A stretch of DNA of 64,000 bases from Aestuariivivens sediminicola. GTDB lineage: Bacteria; Bacteroidota; Bacteroidia; Flavobacteriales; Flavobacteriaceae. Both the position numbers and the translations under genes were made by a program. Each line of letters begins with the position of its first letter. Position 1 is the first letter of the stretch. The stretch covers positions 124,001 to 188,000 of the forward strand of contig NZ_JAKMCM010000005.1 of the NCBI RefSeq assembly GCF_022662015.1, given 5' to 3'. Below the pieces are notes generated by a model that had not been told where the DNA came from, did no database searches, and saw only the letters and a program-made list of their open reading frames with translations. Below are positions 54,045 through 63,015 of this stretch, in pieces.

Positions 54045-55376
54045 TTAAACTGCTCTTTTTATGTTCTGATATAATGTATCGTTAAGTTTTTTTATTTCAT
54101 AAGTTGGGACTGCTCTTATTTGTTCTTTAAAAACTTCATCCATGATTTCAATGGTTTGCTGCAGGTGTTCGGATTTTACAATAACTGAATCGTGTATCGT
54201 GAAAGGTATTATCCCATGTTTTACAAGTTCCTTTGCCAAACAGTCAATAAACAAATAGCTTTCAATTCGCTGTAAGTAGATAGGGAGGATTCTGTGTTCT
54301 TTTTTCTTTAGAATCTTTACAGTTTCATAGACGAATGGATAGACACTTGCAAATACCTTTTTGTCTTTTTCATAGGGAATTGTTTTCCTGTAACCAGAAT
54401 AGAATTCATTTCTTGAAAAGAGAACCTTGAACATAATATCCTTGACTTTATTTCTTGTAATCTCTCCTGAATATCTTATAACAAACTCATCATACAGAGT
54501 ACCGTTAAAGACTGAATCGTAGAAGTCTCTTAATTTCACCATTGTCGATTTTTCTTGGTTTTGGTGAAATAATAAAACCTTTCTAATTACTTTAATACCA
54601 AAGGTTTGTAATAGTTTTTCTTTATGTAAATAACAACATAAGGTATCCCTGTTGTTTATTATATTATCTATCAATATACCTAACAAGAAAGGTTGAGAGT
54701 TCTTAATATCTATACTTACATAATCTCCTAATATAAATTGCCTTAAACTACTTTTTAAATTGGTCAGATTTGTATCAAGTCTGTTATTTGTTTTGTTCCT
54801 TTTAAAATATCTAAAACGCTTGTCCTCCATGTGGTTAAGTGAAGTTAAATAAGATAGTTTTTGAGCTTCATTTGAGTTGTTTAGAACCCATTTATTTGCT
54901 TCTGGATAGTCCAGCTCCATCTTCATAAATTCGTCCCTCATAACCTTTAAATGAGGCTCTAATCTGTTATAATGAGCCTTCCTTTTATAAAGATTATTTA
55001 CAATTCTCTTGTATAATTTAATGTCTGTTGGGAGTTCAAATTTTGATATCCCAACTATGAACTTTGGATTCAACTTATACTTTAATGATTTAATTCCCGA
55101 TGAATAACTTTTGTCACTGATTATAAATTCACCATTTTCCATTATTTTGATGTATCTATCTATATTGCTTATAGTTATGCTTCTCAAAAATGTTCTGTTA
55201 AGTGAAAAATATGCTTCGTTCTTGTATTGTATCTGCATGACAGTCAAATGATGAATTACATAATAGAAATAAACTCTTTGATACTTAAAGTTAGGAGGGT
55301 ACTCCCTTAGATATTTATCCAATTCACTAACTAACAATTCAGGCAAATACAAGATTATAGGCTTGCTTACCCTCAT
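54045..55376 (-). CDS. Compact family A polymerase-like protein
   Basis: A 443-residue protein without an obvious database-style label. Motifs of the family A polymerase palm/fingers appear in the right order and spacing: motif A with D223 in VSIDIKNSQPFLLG (216-235), motif B R308-x3-K312-x3-F316-x3-F320 (the O-helix pattern of Pol I), and motif C IHDSV with H395-D396. Region ~200-213 (RLDTNLTNLKSSLRQF) resembles the segment before motif A. There is no exonuclease domain, and the N-terminal ~190 residues are unassigned. It could replicate the excised element as a DNA polymerase or act as a primase or RNA polymerase. Function is inferred from motifs alone. Confidence 0.6.
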   Translation of the reverse strand: MRVSKPIILYLPELLVSELDKYLREYPPNFKYQRVYFYYVIHHLTVMQIQYKNEAYFSLNRTFLRSITISNIDRYIKIMENGEFIISDKSYSSGIKSLKYKLNPKFIVGISKFELPTDIKLYKRIVNNLYKRKAHYNRLEPHLKVMRDEFMKMELDYPEANKWVLNNSNEAQKLSYLTSLNHMEDKRFRYFKRNKTNNRLDTNLTNLKSSLRQFILGDYVSIDIKNSQPFLLGILIDNIINNRDTLCCYLHKEKLLQTFGIKVIRKVLLFHQNQEKSTMVKLRDFYDSVFNGTLYDEFVIRYSGEITRNKVKDIMFKVLFSRNEFYSGYRKTIPYEKDKKVFASVYPFVYETVKILKKKEHRILPIYLQRIESYLFIDCLAKELVKHGIIPFTIHDSVIVKSEHLQQTIEIMDEVFKEQIRAVPTYEIKKLNDTLYQNIKRAV

Positions 55377-55379
55377 GAC

Positions 55380-55676
55380 TCAAAATAATATGAGTTGATT
55401 GGGCTTTGGGATCAAATTAGGATCTGCCGTATATTCATTTACATACGGATACCCAGTCACTGAACATTTACGTTTTCTAATAACTGCAATTCGTCCTTGT
55501 TCCAAAAGATTATCTAAATGCCTACATATATTTTCACGCATAATACCCATATAAACATCAAGCTCTTTAATAGTCATAGGTTTAACCCTGAAAGCGTTTA
55601 AAACCCTTTGTAACTGTGCCTTAAATATCGTATCTTGCCCTTGTCTTTTATTTGGGCTGTTTTCATGGTTTTCCAT
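55380..55676 (-). CDS. Winged helix-turn-helix protein
   Basis: A 98-residue protein with an HTH pattern (MTIKELDVYMGIMRENICRHLDNLLEQGRIAVI) followed by a wing containing CSVTGYPYVNEY. It overlaps the excisionase-like gene by one base and ends 3 bp before the polymerase-like gene, giving a tight three-gene block. It may load the polymerase-like protein or control the module. Confidence 0.65.
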   Translation of the reverse strand: MENHENSPNKRQGQDTIFKAQLQRVLNAFRVKPMTIKELDVYMGIMRENICRHLDNLLEQGRIAVIRKRKCSVTGYPYVNEYTADPNLIPKPNQLILF

Positions 55677-56026
55677 TATTTCAGCCCTTTTTTATTGTTA
55701 TACAAATACGCTTCTGCTTCCTGCTCAATTTCAGCGTTTGACTTTTTACGCCCCTCTTTAAGGTACTCCATTAGTTCGGTACTGGAAAAATACAGGCGTT
55801 TGCTTCTTTTCATTACAGGTAATTCACCTTTGCTTACTTTGCTGTAAATGGTAGGCATCGTAAGGTTTAAGAATTGTGCAGCTTCCTGAACAGTTAAGAG
55901 TTGTTCTAGCTGTTCGGTGGGAGGTTTACTTTCCTGCGTATTGTTTTTTAAACAAGAATTAACGCAATCAATAATTACCGTTTGCAAGTCCTCAATCGGT
56001 AATGAAATAAATACTGTTTTGTTCAT
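55676..56026 (-). CDS. Excisionase-like helix-turn-helix protein
   Basis: A 116-residue protein with a MerR/Xis-type domain: LLTVQEAAQFLNLTMPTIYSKVSKGELPVMKRSKRLYFSSTELMEYL. This signature is common among excisionase-family proteins of Bacteroidota integrative elements. It could be the directionality factor for the integrase at 57071. Stop and start of the next gene share one base. Confidence 0.8.
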   Translation of the reverse strand: MNKTVFISLPIEDLQTVIIDCVNSCLKNNTQESKPPTEQLEQLLTVQEAAQFLNLTMPTIYSKVSKGELPVMKRSKRLYFSSTELMEYLKEGRKKSNAEIEQEAEAYLYNNKKGLK

Positions 56027-56068
56027 ATTAAATATATTTTAATACAAACAAATAGCTATTTACAGGCT

Positions 56069-56938
56069 CTATTTTCCCAGTTTTCCACTTTGGGAATATT
56101 GGGAAAGTATTGCTTTAATATCTAATTCAACTTTATTGTCTTCAATCCTTTTGTACTGCTTCCTGAATTCACTTGCATCTTTTGAAAGGTTCAGCCCTTT
56201 TACTTTCTGATTCAGTAAATCTTTGTAAACGGTATCCTTAAAATGCTTTATTAAGGGTTTGGGTTTATGGTTCTTTAACACCTTAATCCACAAAGGAAAT
56301 ATTCCTTTTGCTTTGCCTATGTAATTATTTATTGCATCAATTACAGGTGTTTGTAATTCGTTTAAAATTTTCAAACAAGCTTCAGCATGTGCAGGATTAT
56401 AAAAAAGTTCTTCAAACGTTTTCGGGGTTTCCTGTTCAGAGTGTACCCTTGCGTTTTGTTGAGGGGATAAGGCTTTTAATTCGCTTTCCCAGTATTCCAG
56501 TTGTTCGGTAAGTTCAGCCCTTATGCTTTCAGCTGCCTTTTGTTCTATTTCGGTTTGGTAATCGTATTCAATCAAAACAGCTTTTATGAGGTCAATATAT
56601 CCCTGTATTATTTTTGTTCGTTTGATACCAAAATGTTTTTCAGCTTCGGTTTTCCACTTAGGGAAATGGTCGGGTAATTCCTGAATAATATTTGCAACTT
56701 GGAAAGGCTCGGTATTCTGTATTCGCTTTTTTAAACCATTTACCAATAAAGGGTAATGCTTTTCTGCTAATTCAGGGTTGTTGCATAACCACTTAACCCA
56801 TCCATCAATGTTTTCAGTTTTGATATATTCCTTTTCCCTTTGATAGTCTTTGTAGATTTCAGCCTGTTGTTCGGGGTTGGCGTTGTAGTATTCAAATAAT
56901 TCATCTTTTTTAAGCCATTTTTCAAAGTCTTTGTCCAT
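56069..56938 (-). CDS. Hypothetical helical protein of the island
   Basis: A 289-residue, highly charged and probably all-helical protein (for example IEQKAAESIRAELTEQLEYWESELKAL, coiled-coil-like). No catalytic motif or membrane segment is visible. It lies between the excisionase-like gene and the integrase, in the same orientation. A structural or regulatory role in element maintenance is possible. No family is recognised. Confidence 0.6.
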   Translation of the reverse strand: MDKDFEKWLKKDELFEYYNANPEQQAEIYKDYQREKEYIKTENIDGWVKWLCNNPELAEKHYPLLVNGLKKRIQNTEPFQVANIIQELPDHFPKWKTEAEKHFGIKRTKIIQGYIDLIKAVLIEYDYQTEIEQKAAESIRAELTEQLEYWESELKALSPQQNARVHSEQETPKTFEELFYNPAHAEACLKILNELQTPVIDAINNYIGKAKGIFPLWIKVLKNHKPKPLIKHFKDTVYKDLLNQKVKGLNLSKDASEFRKQYKRIEDNKVELDIKAILSQYSQSGKLGK

Positions 56939-57070
56939 TATCTATAATGCTTTAAGGTATTACATACCCAGTTTAATTTAATTGGCTGCTGTTCGTTTAT
57001 CTTCTATATTCCAAGTATTGGGGTTTATCCATAAATATTTCCGTTAATTCCTTAATTTCCGAAATTCTTT

Positions 57071-58297
57071 TTAATTGGCTTGTTTAAATCCTGTTGTTAA
57101 TACATCAGTTTGGGCTTGTATTTGCTCATTTTCAAAGCTATCTAAATAGTTTTGGGTAACCCTTATATCGCTATGTCCTAACAAATCACTAATCATTTGA
57201 ATATTTGCGCCTGAACGTTTAAGTACCGTGGCGAAGCTGTGCCTAGCATAGTAGGTTGTTACATTCTTATCTATACCAACTTCACTAGCTATTTGTTTTA
57301 TGTATTTGTTAATTGTTTTGGTCAATTGCTTATAGGTTGCCATTTCTTTTTGAGTTGACATCCCTTTTTTTAGGTGAGGAAAAATATAAGCCTCATTATC
57401 AATTGATGGTTGCCCCCACTTTTTTATAACTTCCAAAGCCTGCATTTTTAATGCAACCGTAATAGGTTTTTCGTCTTTCTTGCTTCTTTTGGTTTTTTCT
57501 CTTTTATAGGTAAGGATTTTGTTATCAATGTTCTTCCATGTGAGAAAACAGAAATCTTTTACATTCATACCATTACACAAATAAAAGAATATCCAATAAT
57601 CCTTTGCCATTTCCTTTATGCTACCAACCTCTGCAGAGTAATTGTATATTTTGACAATTTCGTCTGTTGTTAAAGCTTTTTTAATGTTTCGGCTTGTTGG
57701 TATTGAATATTTATTTTTCCCCTCTCCAAACGGATAAATACTCTTATCTAGGTTTTGCATATTATAAATAGCCCTTAAACTTCTTAGGTAGATACCGATT
57801 GTAGATTTGCTTTTCCCTTGACTTAGCATTGACGATTCATACCTTTCTAAAAAATCTTTGTTTATATCGGCAAATGTCAAATCAGGCTTGAATGCTTCAA
57901 GGCTTTTTAAAGCATATTCATAGCTTATAGCAGTACTTAGTCGCTTTTCAGTTTTTAGGGACTGGATACGCTTTTCAAAGGCATAAGAAACACTGTCTTT
58001 TATATTTCTATTTTCCAAATATTGTTCTTCAAATAATTGAAAAGTGAAAATAGTCATGCCTTCTATTATTTTTGAGGCTTTATCCAAATAGTAGGTTAGT
58101 TTTAAGAAAGACTCTTTTTGTTTATCGGTCTTTCTTTTGCCAAACATTATTTGCTCAAACTCATTGGGCTCAAAATACAGCCCAGTTGAGAAATACTTTC
58201 TTTTTCTATTATAGGTGATTTTAATTTTTGCTGAACATTTACCGTTTTTATTTGGCCTTAATGTATCTAAATAGATAATTGCGTCTGCTTTTTTCAT
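57071..58297 (-). CDS. Tyrosine integrase of the tRNA-Ala island
   Basis: About 408 residues from the ATG at 58297 (MKKADAIIYL). The frame opens further to 58339, but that region contains the 25-bp repeat and promoter-like DNA. It has an N-terminal arm-binding/SAM-like part and a catalytic domain with YARHSFAT (the HxxR-type box), GHSDIRVTQNYL (His and nucleophile Tyr) and a Lys-containing beta hairpin. The first arginine box reads CNGMNVKDF, so the usual Arg is replaced. I have seen this in other Bacteroidota integrases, so it is probably active. It lies ~150 bp inside attR and should catalyse recombination with tRNA-Ala. Confidence 0.9.
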   Translation of the reverse strand: MKKADAIIYLDTLRPNKNGKCSAKIKITYNRKRKYFSTGLYFEPNEFEQIMFGKRKTDKQKESFLKLTYYLDKASKIIEGMTIFTFQLFEEQYLENRNIKDSVSYAFEKRIQSLKTEKRLSTAISYEYALKSLEAFKPDLTFADINKDFLERYESSMLSQGKSKSTIGIYLRSLRAIYNMQNLDKSIYPFGEGKNKYSIPTSRNIKKALTTDEIVKIYNYSAEVGSIKEMAKDYWIFFYLCNGMNVKDFCFLTWKNIDNKILTYKREKTKRSKKDEKPITVALKMQALEVIKKWGQPSIDNEAYIFPHLKKGMSTQKEMATYKQLTKTINKYIKQIASEVGIDKNVTTYYARHSFATVLKRSGANIQMISDLLGHSDIRVTQNYLDSFENEQIQAQTDVLTTGFKQAN

Positions 58298-58299
58298 TA

Positions 58300-58324
58300 T
58301 TTGTAACACATTTGTAACACAAAT
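58300..58324. repeat. Terminal 25-bp direct repeat, right copy
   Basis: Identical to 38323-38347. It lies immediately upstream of the integrase start codon on the minus strand, so integrase binding here might also control its own transcription. Confidence 0.6.
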
Positions 58325-58446
58325 GTAACTAAACAACACAAAATAAACAGCTATTTAACTTGAATAATAATTCAATAAAGGCCTTAAATAATTCGTTTTA
58401 TTTCAGTTTTATTGAGCTTTATTTATTGTTTGATTTGCATTAAAGA

Positions 58447-58494
58447 CTTGACTGGCAGTCAAGAGGTCGTCGGTTCGAGCCCGATCTTCTCCAC
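58447..58494. repeat. attR: 48-bp copy of the tRNA-Ala 3' part
   Basis: Identical to 38228-38275. It comprises the anticodon arm, variable loop, T arm and 3' acceptor strand, without the 5' half, so it is not a functional tRNA. The native tRNA terminator follows at once. Confidence 0.9.
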
Positions 58495-58754
58495 ATGAAC
58501 CACTGCGACAGCGGTGGTTTTTTTTATTCTAAAACGGGCGAGAAGCCTGTCCTGAGCGCGTGCCATTGAAAATGGAGCACGCAGACGAAGGGAGCCCGAT
58601 CTTCTCCACATGAGCCACTGCGACAGCAGTGGTTTTTTTTTGATCTAAAACGGGCGAGAAGCCTGTCCTGAGCGCGTGCCATTGAAAAGGGAGCACGCAG
58701 ACGAAGGGAGCCCGATCTTCTCCACATGAGCCACTGCCACAGCAGTGGTTTTTT
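58479..58754. repeat. Tandem array: three tRNA 3'-end plus terminator units (period ~115 bp)
   Basis: The 16-base tRNA 3' end (GCCCGATCTTCTCCAC) occurs at 58479, 58594 and 58710. After each copy comes a terminator with stem CCACTGC/GC(A/G)GTGG and a run of T (58500-58525, 58615-58641, 58731-58754). Between them lies a ~70-bp conserved spacer. The three terminators differ by single changes. The array lies outside the island and overlaps attR. An open frame across it is spurious. The following ~180 bp hold further CCTGAGCGC-type intergenic repeat pieces and no gene. Confidence 0.85.
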
Positions 58755-58939
58755 TATTCTAAATCAGGCGAGTTTACCTGCCTATGGTAGGAAGCCTATC
58801 CTGAGAGGAGCCAGCCGAAAAATGGAGAGCGTTTACCCTGAGCGCAGTCAAAGTGAAGAGCGTACGATTTCTTCACCGCACGATAAAACGTTTTACAAAT
58901 GAATCAAGCCGCCCGGTCCTAAGTCATATAACACTTATA

Positions 58940-60313
58940 TCATTTACGCTTTAATTGCAGTGACGCGTCATTAATTTCAAAATCATTGTTAGTTATAAGT
59001 TCAAGGATCTCTGCTCCGGCCAAAATCGCAGGGCCATAGCCATGAGCGGCAAAGATATGGATAGGCCGATTATAATAGAATGCAGGATCGAAAGCCATAC
59101 CCGTACCCACACATGTCCCCTCAACCTGCCCTTTTTCGTTCACTTTGGTTGCTACGGCATTCCAGGCCAAAAGAACCGCAGGCGAATAGGCCGTCTTATC
59201 AATAAACCCCCTGTTAATGGCGCGTGCCATGGCATAGGTATATATTGCGGTTGCGGAGGTTTCCAAATAACTATCGTTACGATCAATGAGCTGATGCCAG
59301 AATCCTGTCTGGTCCTGATACGCAGTCAATCCAGCGACATGTAATTGTAACTGCTTTAATACGGCAGCGTATCCGGAATGTGTTTCCGGAAGCACATCCA
59401 ATAACTCTACGATTGCCATTATGGCCCAACCATTGGCACGGGCCCAATGGTATTGCGGGTGTACCTCCATGTCTTCACACCAGCCATGCATGTATAGGCC
59501 CTTTTCCTTTTTGAACATTCGGTTGGAAAACTGGATGACCTGTTTCACAGCATCGTCATAGTATTTTTTTTCGCCTGTAAGTTTTCCCATTTGTGCCAGT
59601 GCCGGAACACTCATAAATAAATCATCAAGCCAGAGGGTATTCGGATGCGGACGATTCCGGGCCAGGGTGCCATCGCTTAAGCGAAATTGTTTAGCACTAA
59701 TGTAATCAATAAAATTATCGATATAGGGCCTTAATTGATCTCCCATTCCCATTCGGTTGAGTTTTATCATGGCGGCACAAATAGCTCCTGCATCATCCAG
59801 CGCTCCCGGATGGATGACAGAATGAACCGGAGAATCTTTGGCTTCATTAGTTGCATTATGTTGTTTAAAGTAGTTTGCCAGATGCGCAATTAAGCTCAAC
59901 CGCTCTTGGGTATAATTTGTATAATTGTCATTTCCGGTTGCTTTGGCGGCATGAAGCATACCTGCATAGGTTACCCCCCATTCGTAACTGGTGAGTCTGA
60001 AGAGACCTTCAGCGAAAACAGCATGACTATTCAGTGTTTCAGGATTGCTCCATACCTCCTTTGTTCTGCTGTCCATGAGTTTTGCCGGTGTGGCTTCGTC
60101 AAGAAAGGTATATATGCGATGAATAGCTGCTTTAACACTTTCGGCTGTTGGTGCATCATAAAGTGTGGGGTAGTCGGGTTCCATGAGATGTAAAGGCTTT
60201 GTCACATCGTTAATGGGTTTATCCTGAGAGAAGGTCAGTTGCACTGTTAAGGCCAGTACCATTAAAATGATGCATTTTGACAATGTATTAATTGGGTAAA
60301 GCGGTGTTTTCAT
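58940..60313 (-). CDS. GH105/GH88-type unsaturated glucuronyl hydrolase
   Basis: About 457 residues from the ATG at 60313 (MKTPLYPINTL), which starts a normal signal peptide ending in LTFSQ; an ATG at 60337 adds eight residues. The (alpha/alpha)6-barrel motifs of GH105 are visible: PGALDDAGAICAAMI, NTLWLDDLFMSVPALAQMG with the catalytic Asp pair, and HWARANGWAIMAIVELLD. These enzymes hydrate the unsaturated uronic acid left by polysaccharide lyases. It neighbours a lyase-like gene (60413), so the two probably degrade an acidic polysaccharide such as a pectic or algal uronate. Confidence 0.85.
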   Translation of the reverse strand: MKTPLYPINTLSKCIILMVLALTVQLTFSQDKPINDVTKPLHLMEPDYPTLYDAPTAESVKAAIHRIYTFLDEATPAKLMDSRTKEVWSNPETLNSHAVFAEGLFRLTSYEWGVTYAGMLHAAKATGNDNYTNYTQERLSLIAHLANYFKQHNATNEAKDSPVHSVIHPGALDDAGAICAAMIKLNRMGMGDQLRPYIDNFIDYISAKQFRLSDGTLARNRPHPNTLWLDDLFMSVPALAQMGKLTGEKKYYDDAVKQVIQFSNRMFKKEKGLYMHGWCEDMEVHPQYHWARANGWAIMAIVELLDVLPETHSGYAAVLKQLQLHVAGLTAYQDQTGFWHQLIDRNDSYLETSATAIYTYAMARAINRGFIDKTAYSPAVLLAWNAVATKVNEKGQVEGTCVGTGMAFDPAFYYNRPIHIFAAHGYGPAILAGAEILELITNNDFEINDASLQLKRK

Positions 60314-60412
60314 TGTGAATCGGTTTGAGTTATGCATAGTAAAGTATCAAAATAAAGTGTAATGATTTGTAAAACAGGAAGCCATAAGACTGATATCAAA
60401 ACCTTATGTGCG

Positions 60413-62209
60413 CTATTCGATGGTCATTTTATGATGAAAAGGAGTAAATCCTGTTATGTAAACATGTACGCCATCGGTGCGTAAACTGCCCTGATGATAG
60501 GTGTACTGCTCGCTGTCTAATCTGTTAACGTTTAAATGCTCCAGTTTCCCTGGTCCCACTTTAATGCTGTCTGCGCCTGCCGAAGCTATACCATAATCCG
60601 ATTGCAATAAAAAGTTTCCATCGGCATCCTTTTCTGCTCCCGAAAAGTTGCTTCCTTCTTTAAAGCACATTTCTATAGTCACCTCGATATTCGGAGGGCC
60701 GTCTACTTTAAAATCTAAATCTAATGTCCCATGGTCTTCGGTAATTTCTATAATGGTAAGTTGTTGTTTTAGATCGCTGATTCTTCTGGATTTGAAATCC
60801 ATCTTATTCCAGAATCGCCGGTCTAAAGACTCTGATAATTCATAATCTCCATCTTCCCTGAGATGTTTTTGTTCAAGTGGTTGATAATAATGGGCTTCTT
60901 TAGTTTCGTTTAAAATGTATGTGTTCCCTTGTTTTTTTATACCGTCACTACTGAAATACCCCATTCTAAAAAATGATGTTGACAGGCGCATGTATTTTAA
61001 TATGGCATCGCCTTTCCTGTACATTAAAAAGTTTGGATTGGATGATCGCCCCGAAACAATCCTGATGGGTTTATCATTGCCTCCAAAAAGCGTAATGGAC
61101 GTATCGCCGCGTCTTATTCGTGCTAAATTTGACAGTGCAAAAAACAGTTCATAATCCGTAATGGGTTCAGGCTTAACCGTTATTTCCTGCTGAAGCATTT
61201 CATTTTCCATTAATAGCACCAGATCCCTGGATAGTATACTTTTCTTAAAGTCCGGCAGATTCTCAATAAATCTTACCATGTAGGCGAATAAGGGATTCTT
61301 TTTATAAATGGCCATATAGCGATACTGCAGATAAAATTTCGTTACCGTTCCGGTCATGAACTGATCCTGTCTTCTGGAATCCACTGATACCACATCGCCA
61401 TTCGGTTCTGTATGATAATAGTAGGTTTCCAGGTTCTTACTTACTTTTTCGAGTAACTCCGGTTTATTTAGTAGTCTGGCCATTGTTATCAAAGCTTTGT
61501 TTATAACAGCCGAATAGACGCCACTGCGTTCGGAGTAATGCCCGTCTGCGTTCAAATAAACACCTTCGGCCAGCCACTGGTCAATTCGTTGTATATATTT
61601 AGGATGGGGATAGAGGGCATTTATATTGGCTAATGCGGCAGAAACCACCCATCTGTGATTTGGGGTATGCACCCCGCCTGTAACCATGGCCTCTCCGGCA
61701 TTCAGAATAAAGGTTTTAAATTTATCTTCCAAAACCTGCAGTTCCTTATTCTTACTCGACCTTAACACCGCGGCCGAGGCACACATATATTCCAAAATAA
61801 ATCCGGTATCGGGTGGCGATTGTCTGTTACCTCCGGCATCTAAAGTGCCATTGTCGTATTGTACCCGTAGCATGGCATCCAGAGATCGGTCGATGCGCTT
61901 GGCCACGGCTTCAGACTTGTAAAACTGGGACATATTATGGCATAAGGAGGCCACCATAATTGAAATCTCAGAACCTAAACCCCTAAAAATACTCAGTTTA
62001 TGAACCCGGTCAAGGTCGTCTGTTTTTAATATGTCCGCTACTCGAATATCGTTGTTTTGAACGAACTTCTTTATCAATTCTTTATCTGAAATCATCGCAT
62101 CATTAGGGTCTGAAATAGACCTGGCAAATGTCAAATTAGGTGTTAAAACACCTAATAGTGATAAACCTCCCAGTTTAATGAATTCGTCTCGGCTCAATTT
62201 AGTTCTCAT
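60413..62209 (-). CDS. Exported polysaccharide-lyase-like protein ((alpha/alpha)-toroid plus beta-sandwich)
   Basis: A 598-residue protein with an export signal (SRDEFIKLGGLSLLGVLTPNLTFA). The N-terminal ~320 residues are helical-toroid-like, with candidate catalytic motifs VHTPNHRWVVSAALA (N/H) and ADGHYSERSGVYSAV (H/Y). The C-terminal half is beta-rich (LDLDFKVDGPPNIEVTIEM), as in heparinase/hyaluronate/alginate lyases. The precise PL family is not recognised. Next to a GH105 enzyme, a lyase generating unsaturated uronates is the most likely role. Confidence 0.6.
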   Translation of the reverse strand: MRTKLSRDEFIKLGGLSLLGVLTPNLTFARSISDPNDAMISDKELIKKFVQNNDIRVADILKTDDLDRVHKLSIFRGLGSEISIMVASLCHNMSQFYKSEAVAKRIDRSLDAMLRVQYDNGTLDAGGNRQSPPDTGFILEYMCASAAVLRSSKNKELQVLEDKFKTFILNAGEAMVTGGVHTPNHRWVVSAALANINALYPHPKYIQRIDQWLAEGVYLNADGHYSERSGVYSAVINKALITMARLLNKPELLEKVSKNLETYYYHTEPNGDVVSVDSRRQDQFMTGTVTKFYLQYRYMAIYKKNPLFAYMVRFIENLPDFKKSILSRDLVLLMENEMLQQEITVKPEPITDYELFFALSNLARIRRGDTSITLFGGNDKPIRIVSGRSSNPNFLMYRKGDAILKYMRLSTSFFRMGYFSSDGIKKQGNTYILNETKEAHYYQPLEQKHLREDGDYELSESLDRRFWNKMDFKSRRISDLKQQLTIIEITEDHGTLDLDFKVDGPPNIEVTIEMCFKEGSNFSGAEKDADGNFLLQSDYGIASAGADSIKVGPGKLEHLNVNRLDSEQYTYHQGSLRTDGVHVYITGFTPFHHKMTIE

Positions 62210-62235
62210 AGTGCTCTAATTATTTAAATCAATTT

Positions 62236-63015
62236 TCAATGGGTTGCTTTAATATCCGCGATCTGATCTCGAATAGTGCTCCCCAGGTTTTGTATAATTT
62301 CCATTCCACCCAGACGGTCTTTATGAATATCCATCATATCGTATAACTTTGGATTAAGACTTTTATCTGCCCGGAATGCGGCTAAATTGTAAGTTGTAGA
62401 AAATGATTCTTCCGCTGCTCCGGAAAAATTTGAAATCATCCGTGATTCCTTGTGCTGTGATGGTATCACGCTATAATAGTTGGCAAGTTGTGAAATCAGA
62501 TCGTTACTGATTTGCTGGTTTTGTTCCGAGTACATATTTAGAAATTTTATTTGGGCATAATACTCGTGTAAATTGCCTTTTAGCGTATTAGAATCCAGTA
62601 AGCTTAAAAGATCAGACATGATCAATTCTTTATAGGCATTGTCTGAGAAATGAATCACTGGTGTAAAACATGCAAATCGAAAGGCCATACCCATAATAGA
62701 ATCATTTTCAATGACAGTATCCGGGTTGGCATGGGCCTGAAACAGCAATTCTGACGAATACAGAAAAAGGGTCTTTTCGGTTTGATAAACATGATTAAAG
62801 TAGATACTGTCCTGTTTGATTTCCTCCACTAAATTTTCAAGCAGGGTGATGCAACGCGACAGGTCTTTTTTTCCTTCGTTCCAGTTGTTAACGCTCAGGG
62901 CAATTAATATACCGATAACTACCAGGATAATTTCCCCAGTGGCGTAGATAAGGTATTTACTGAATTTATTTTCAGAAAGTAATCGCTGGCGTATGCTTCT
63001 AAAAAACTTAATCAT
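62236..63015 (-). CDS. DUF6090 family membrane protein, copy 4
   Basis: About 259 residues from the ATG at 63015 (MIKFFRSIRQRLLSENK), the conserved family start; an upstream ATG at 63042 would add nine residues out of the degraded leader. The membrane helix is GEIILVVIGILIALSVNN, followed by a helical domain distinct from the other copies. It follows a decayed version of the leader ORF seen before copies 1 and 2. Its orientation matches the lyase-like and GH105 genes below. Function unknown. Confidence 0.85.
   Translation of the reverse strand: MIKFFRSIRQRLLSENKFSKYLIYATGEIILVVIGILIALSVNNWNEGKKDLSRCITLLENLVEEIKQDSIYFNHVYQTEKTLFLYSSELLFQAHANPDTVIENDSIMGMAFRFACFTPVIHFSDNAYKELIMSDLLSLLDSNTLKGNLHEYYAQIKFLNMYSEQNQQISNDLISQLANYYSVIPSQHKESRMISNFSGAAEESFSTTYNLAAFRADKSLNPKLYDMMDIHKDRLGGMEIIQNLGSTIRDQIADIKATH

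Larger units (their letters stand above)
38228..58494. mobile_element. tRNA-Ala integrative island carrying a phosphomannan-type PUL (~20.2 kb)
   Basis: Bounded by 48-bp direct repeats (attL in an intact tRNA-Ala, attR at 58447). It contains a tyrosine integrase ~150 bp from attR, a 25-bp sequence repeated identically near both ends (38323-38347, 58300-58324), an excisionase-like gene and a polymerase-like gene. Cargo is sigma/FecR/SusC/SusD, a GH92 mannosidase and three phosphatases. Every gene is on the minus strand. No relaxase or conjugation gene is visible, so it would be a non-self-transmissible element, perhaps moved by a helper. Confidence 0.85.

Noticed and set aside
58447-58494. Second functional tRNA-Ala gene
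   Set aside because: Only the 3' part is present; the 5' acceptor strand and D arm are missing, as expected for attR.
58524-58727. 67-codon minus-strand ORF
   Set aside because: It lies entirely in the tandem tRNA-end repeats and its translation is itself repetitive, so it is not a gene.
58479-58754. Regular repeats resembling a CRISPR array
   Set aside because: Units are ~115 bp and almost identical throughout, with no variable spacers and no cas genes. They derive from the tRNA end plus terminator.
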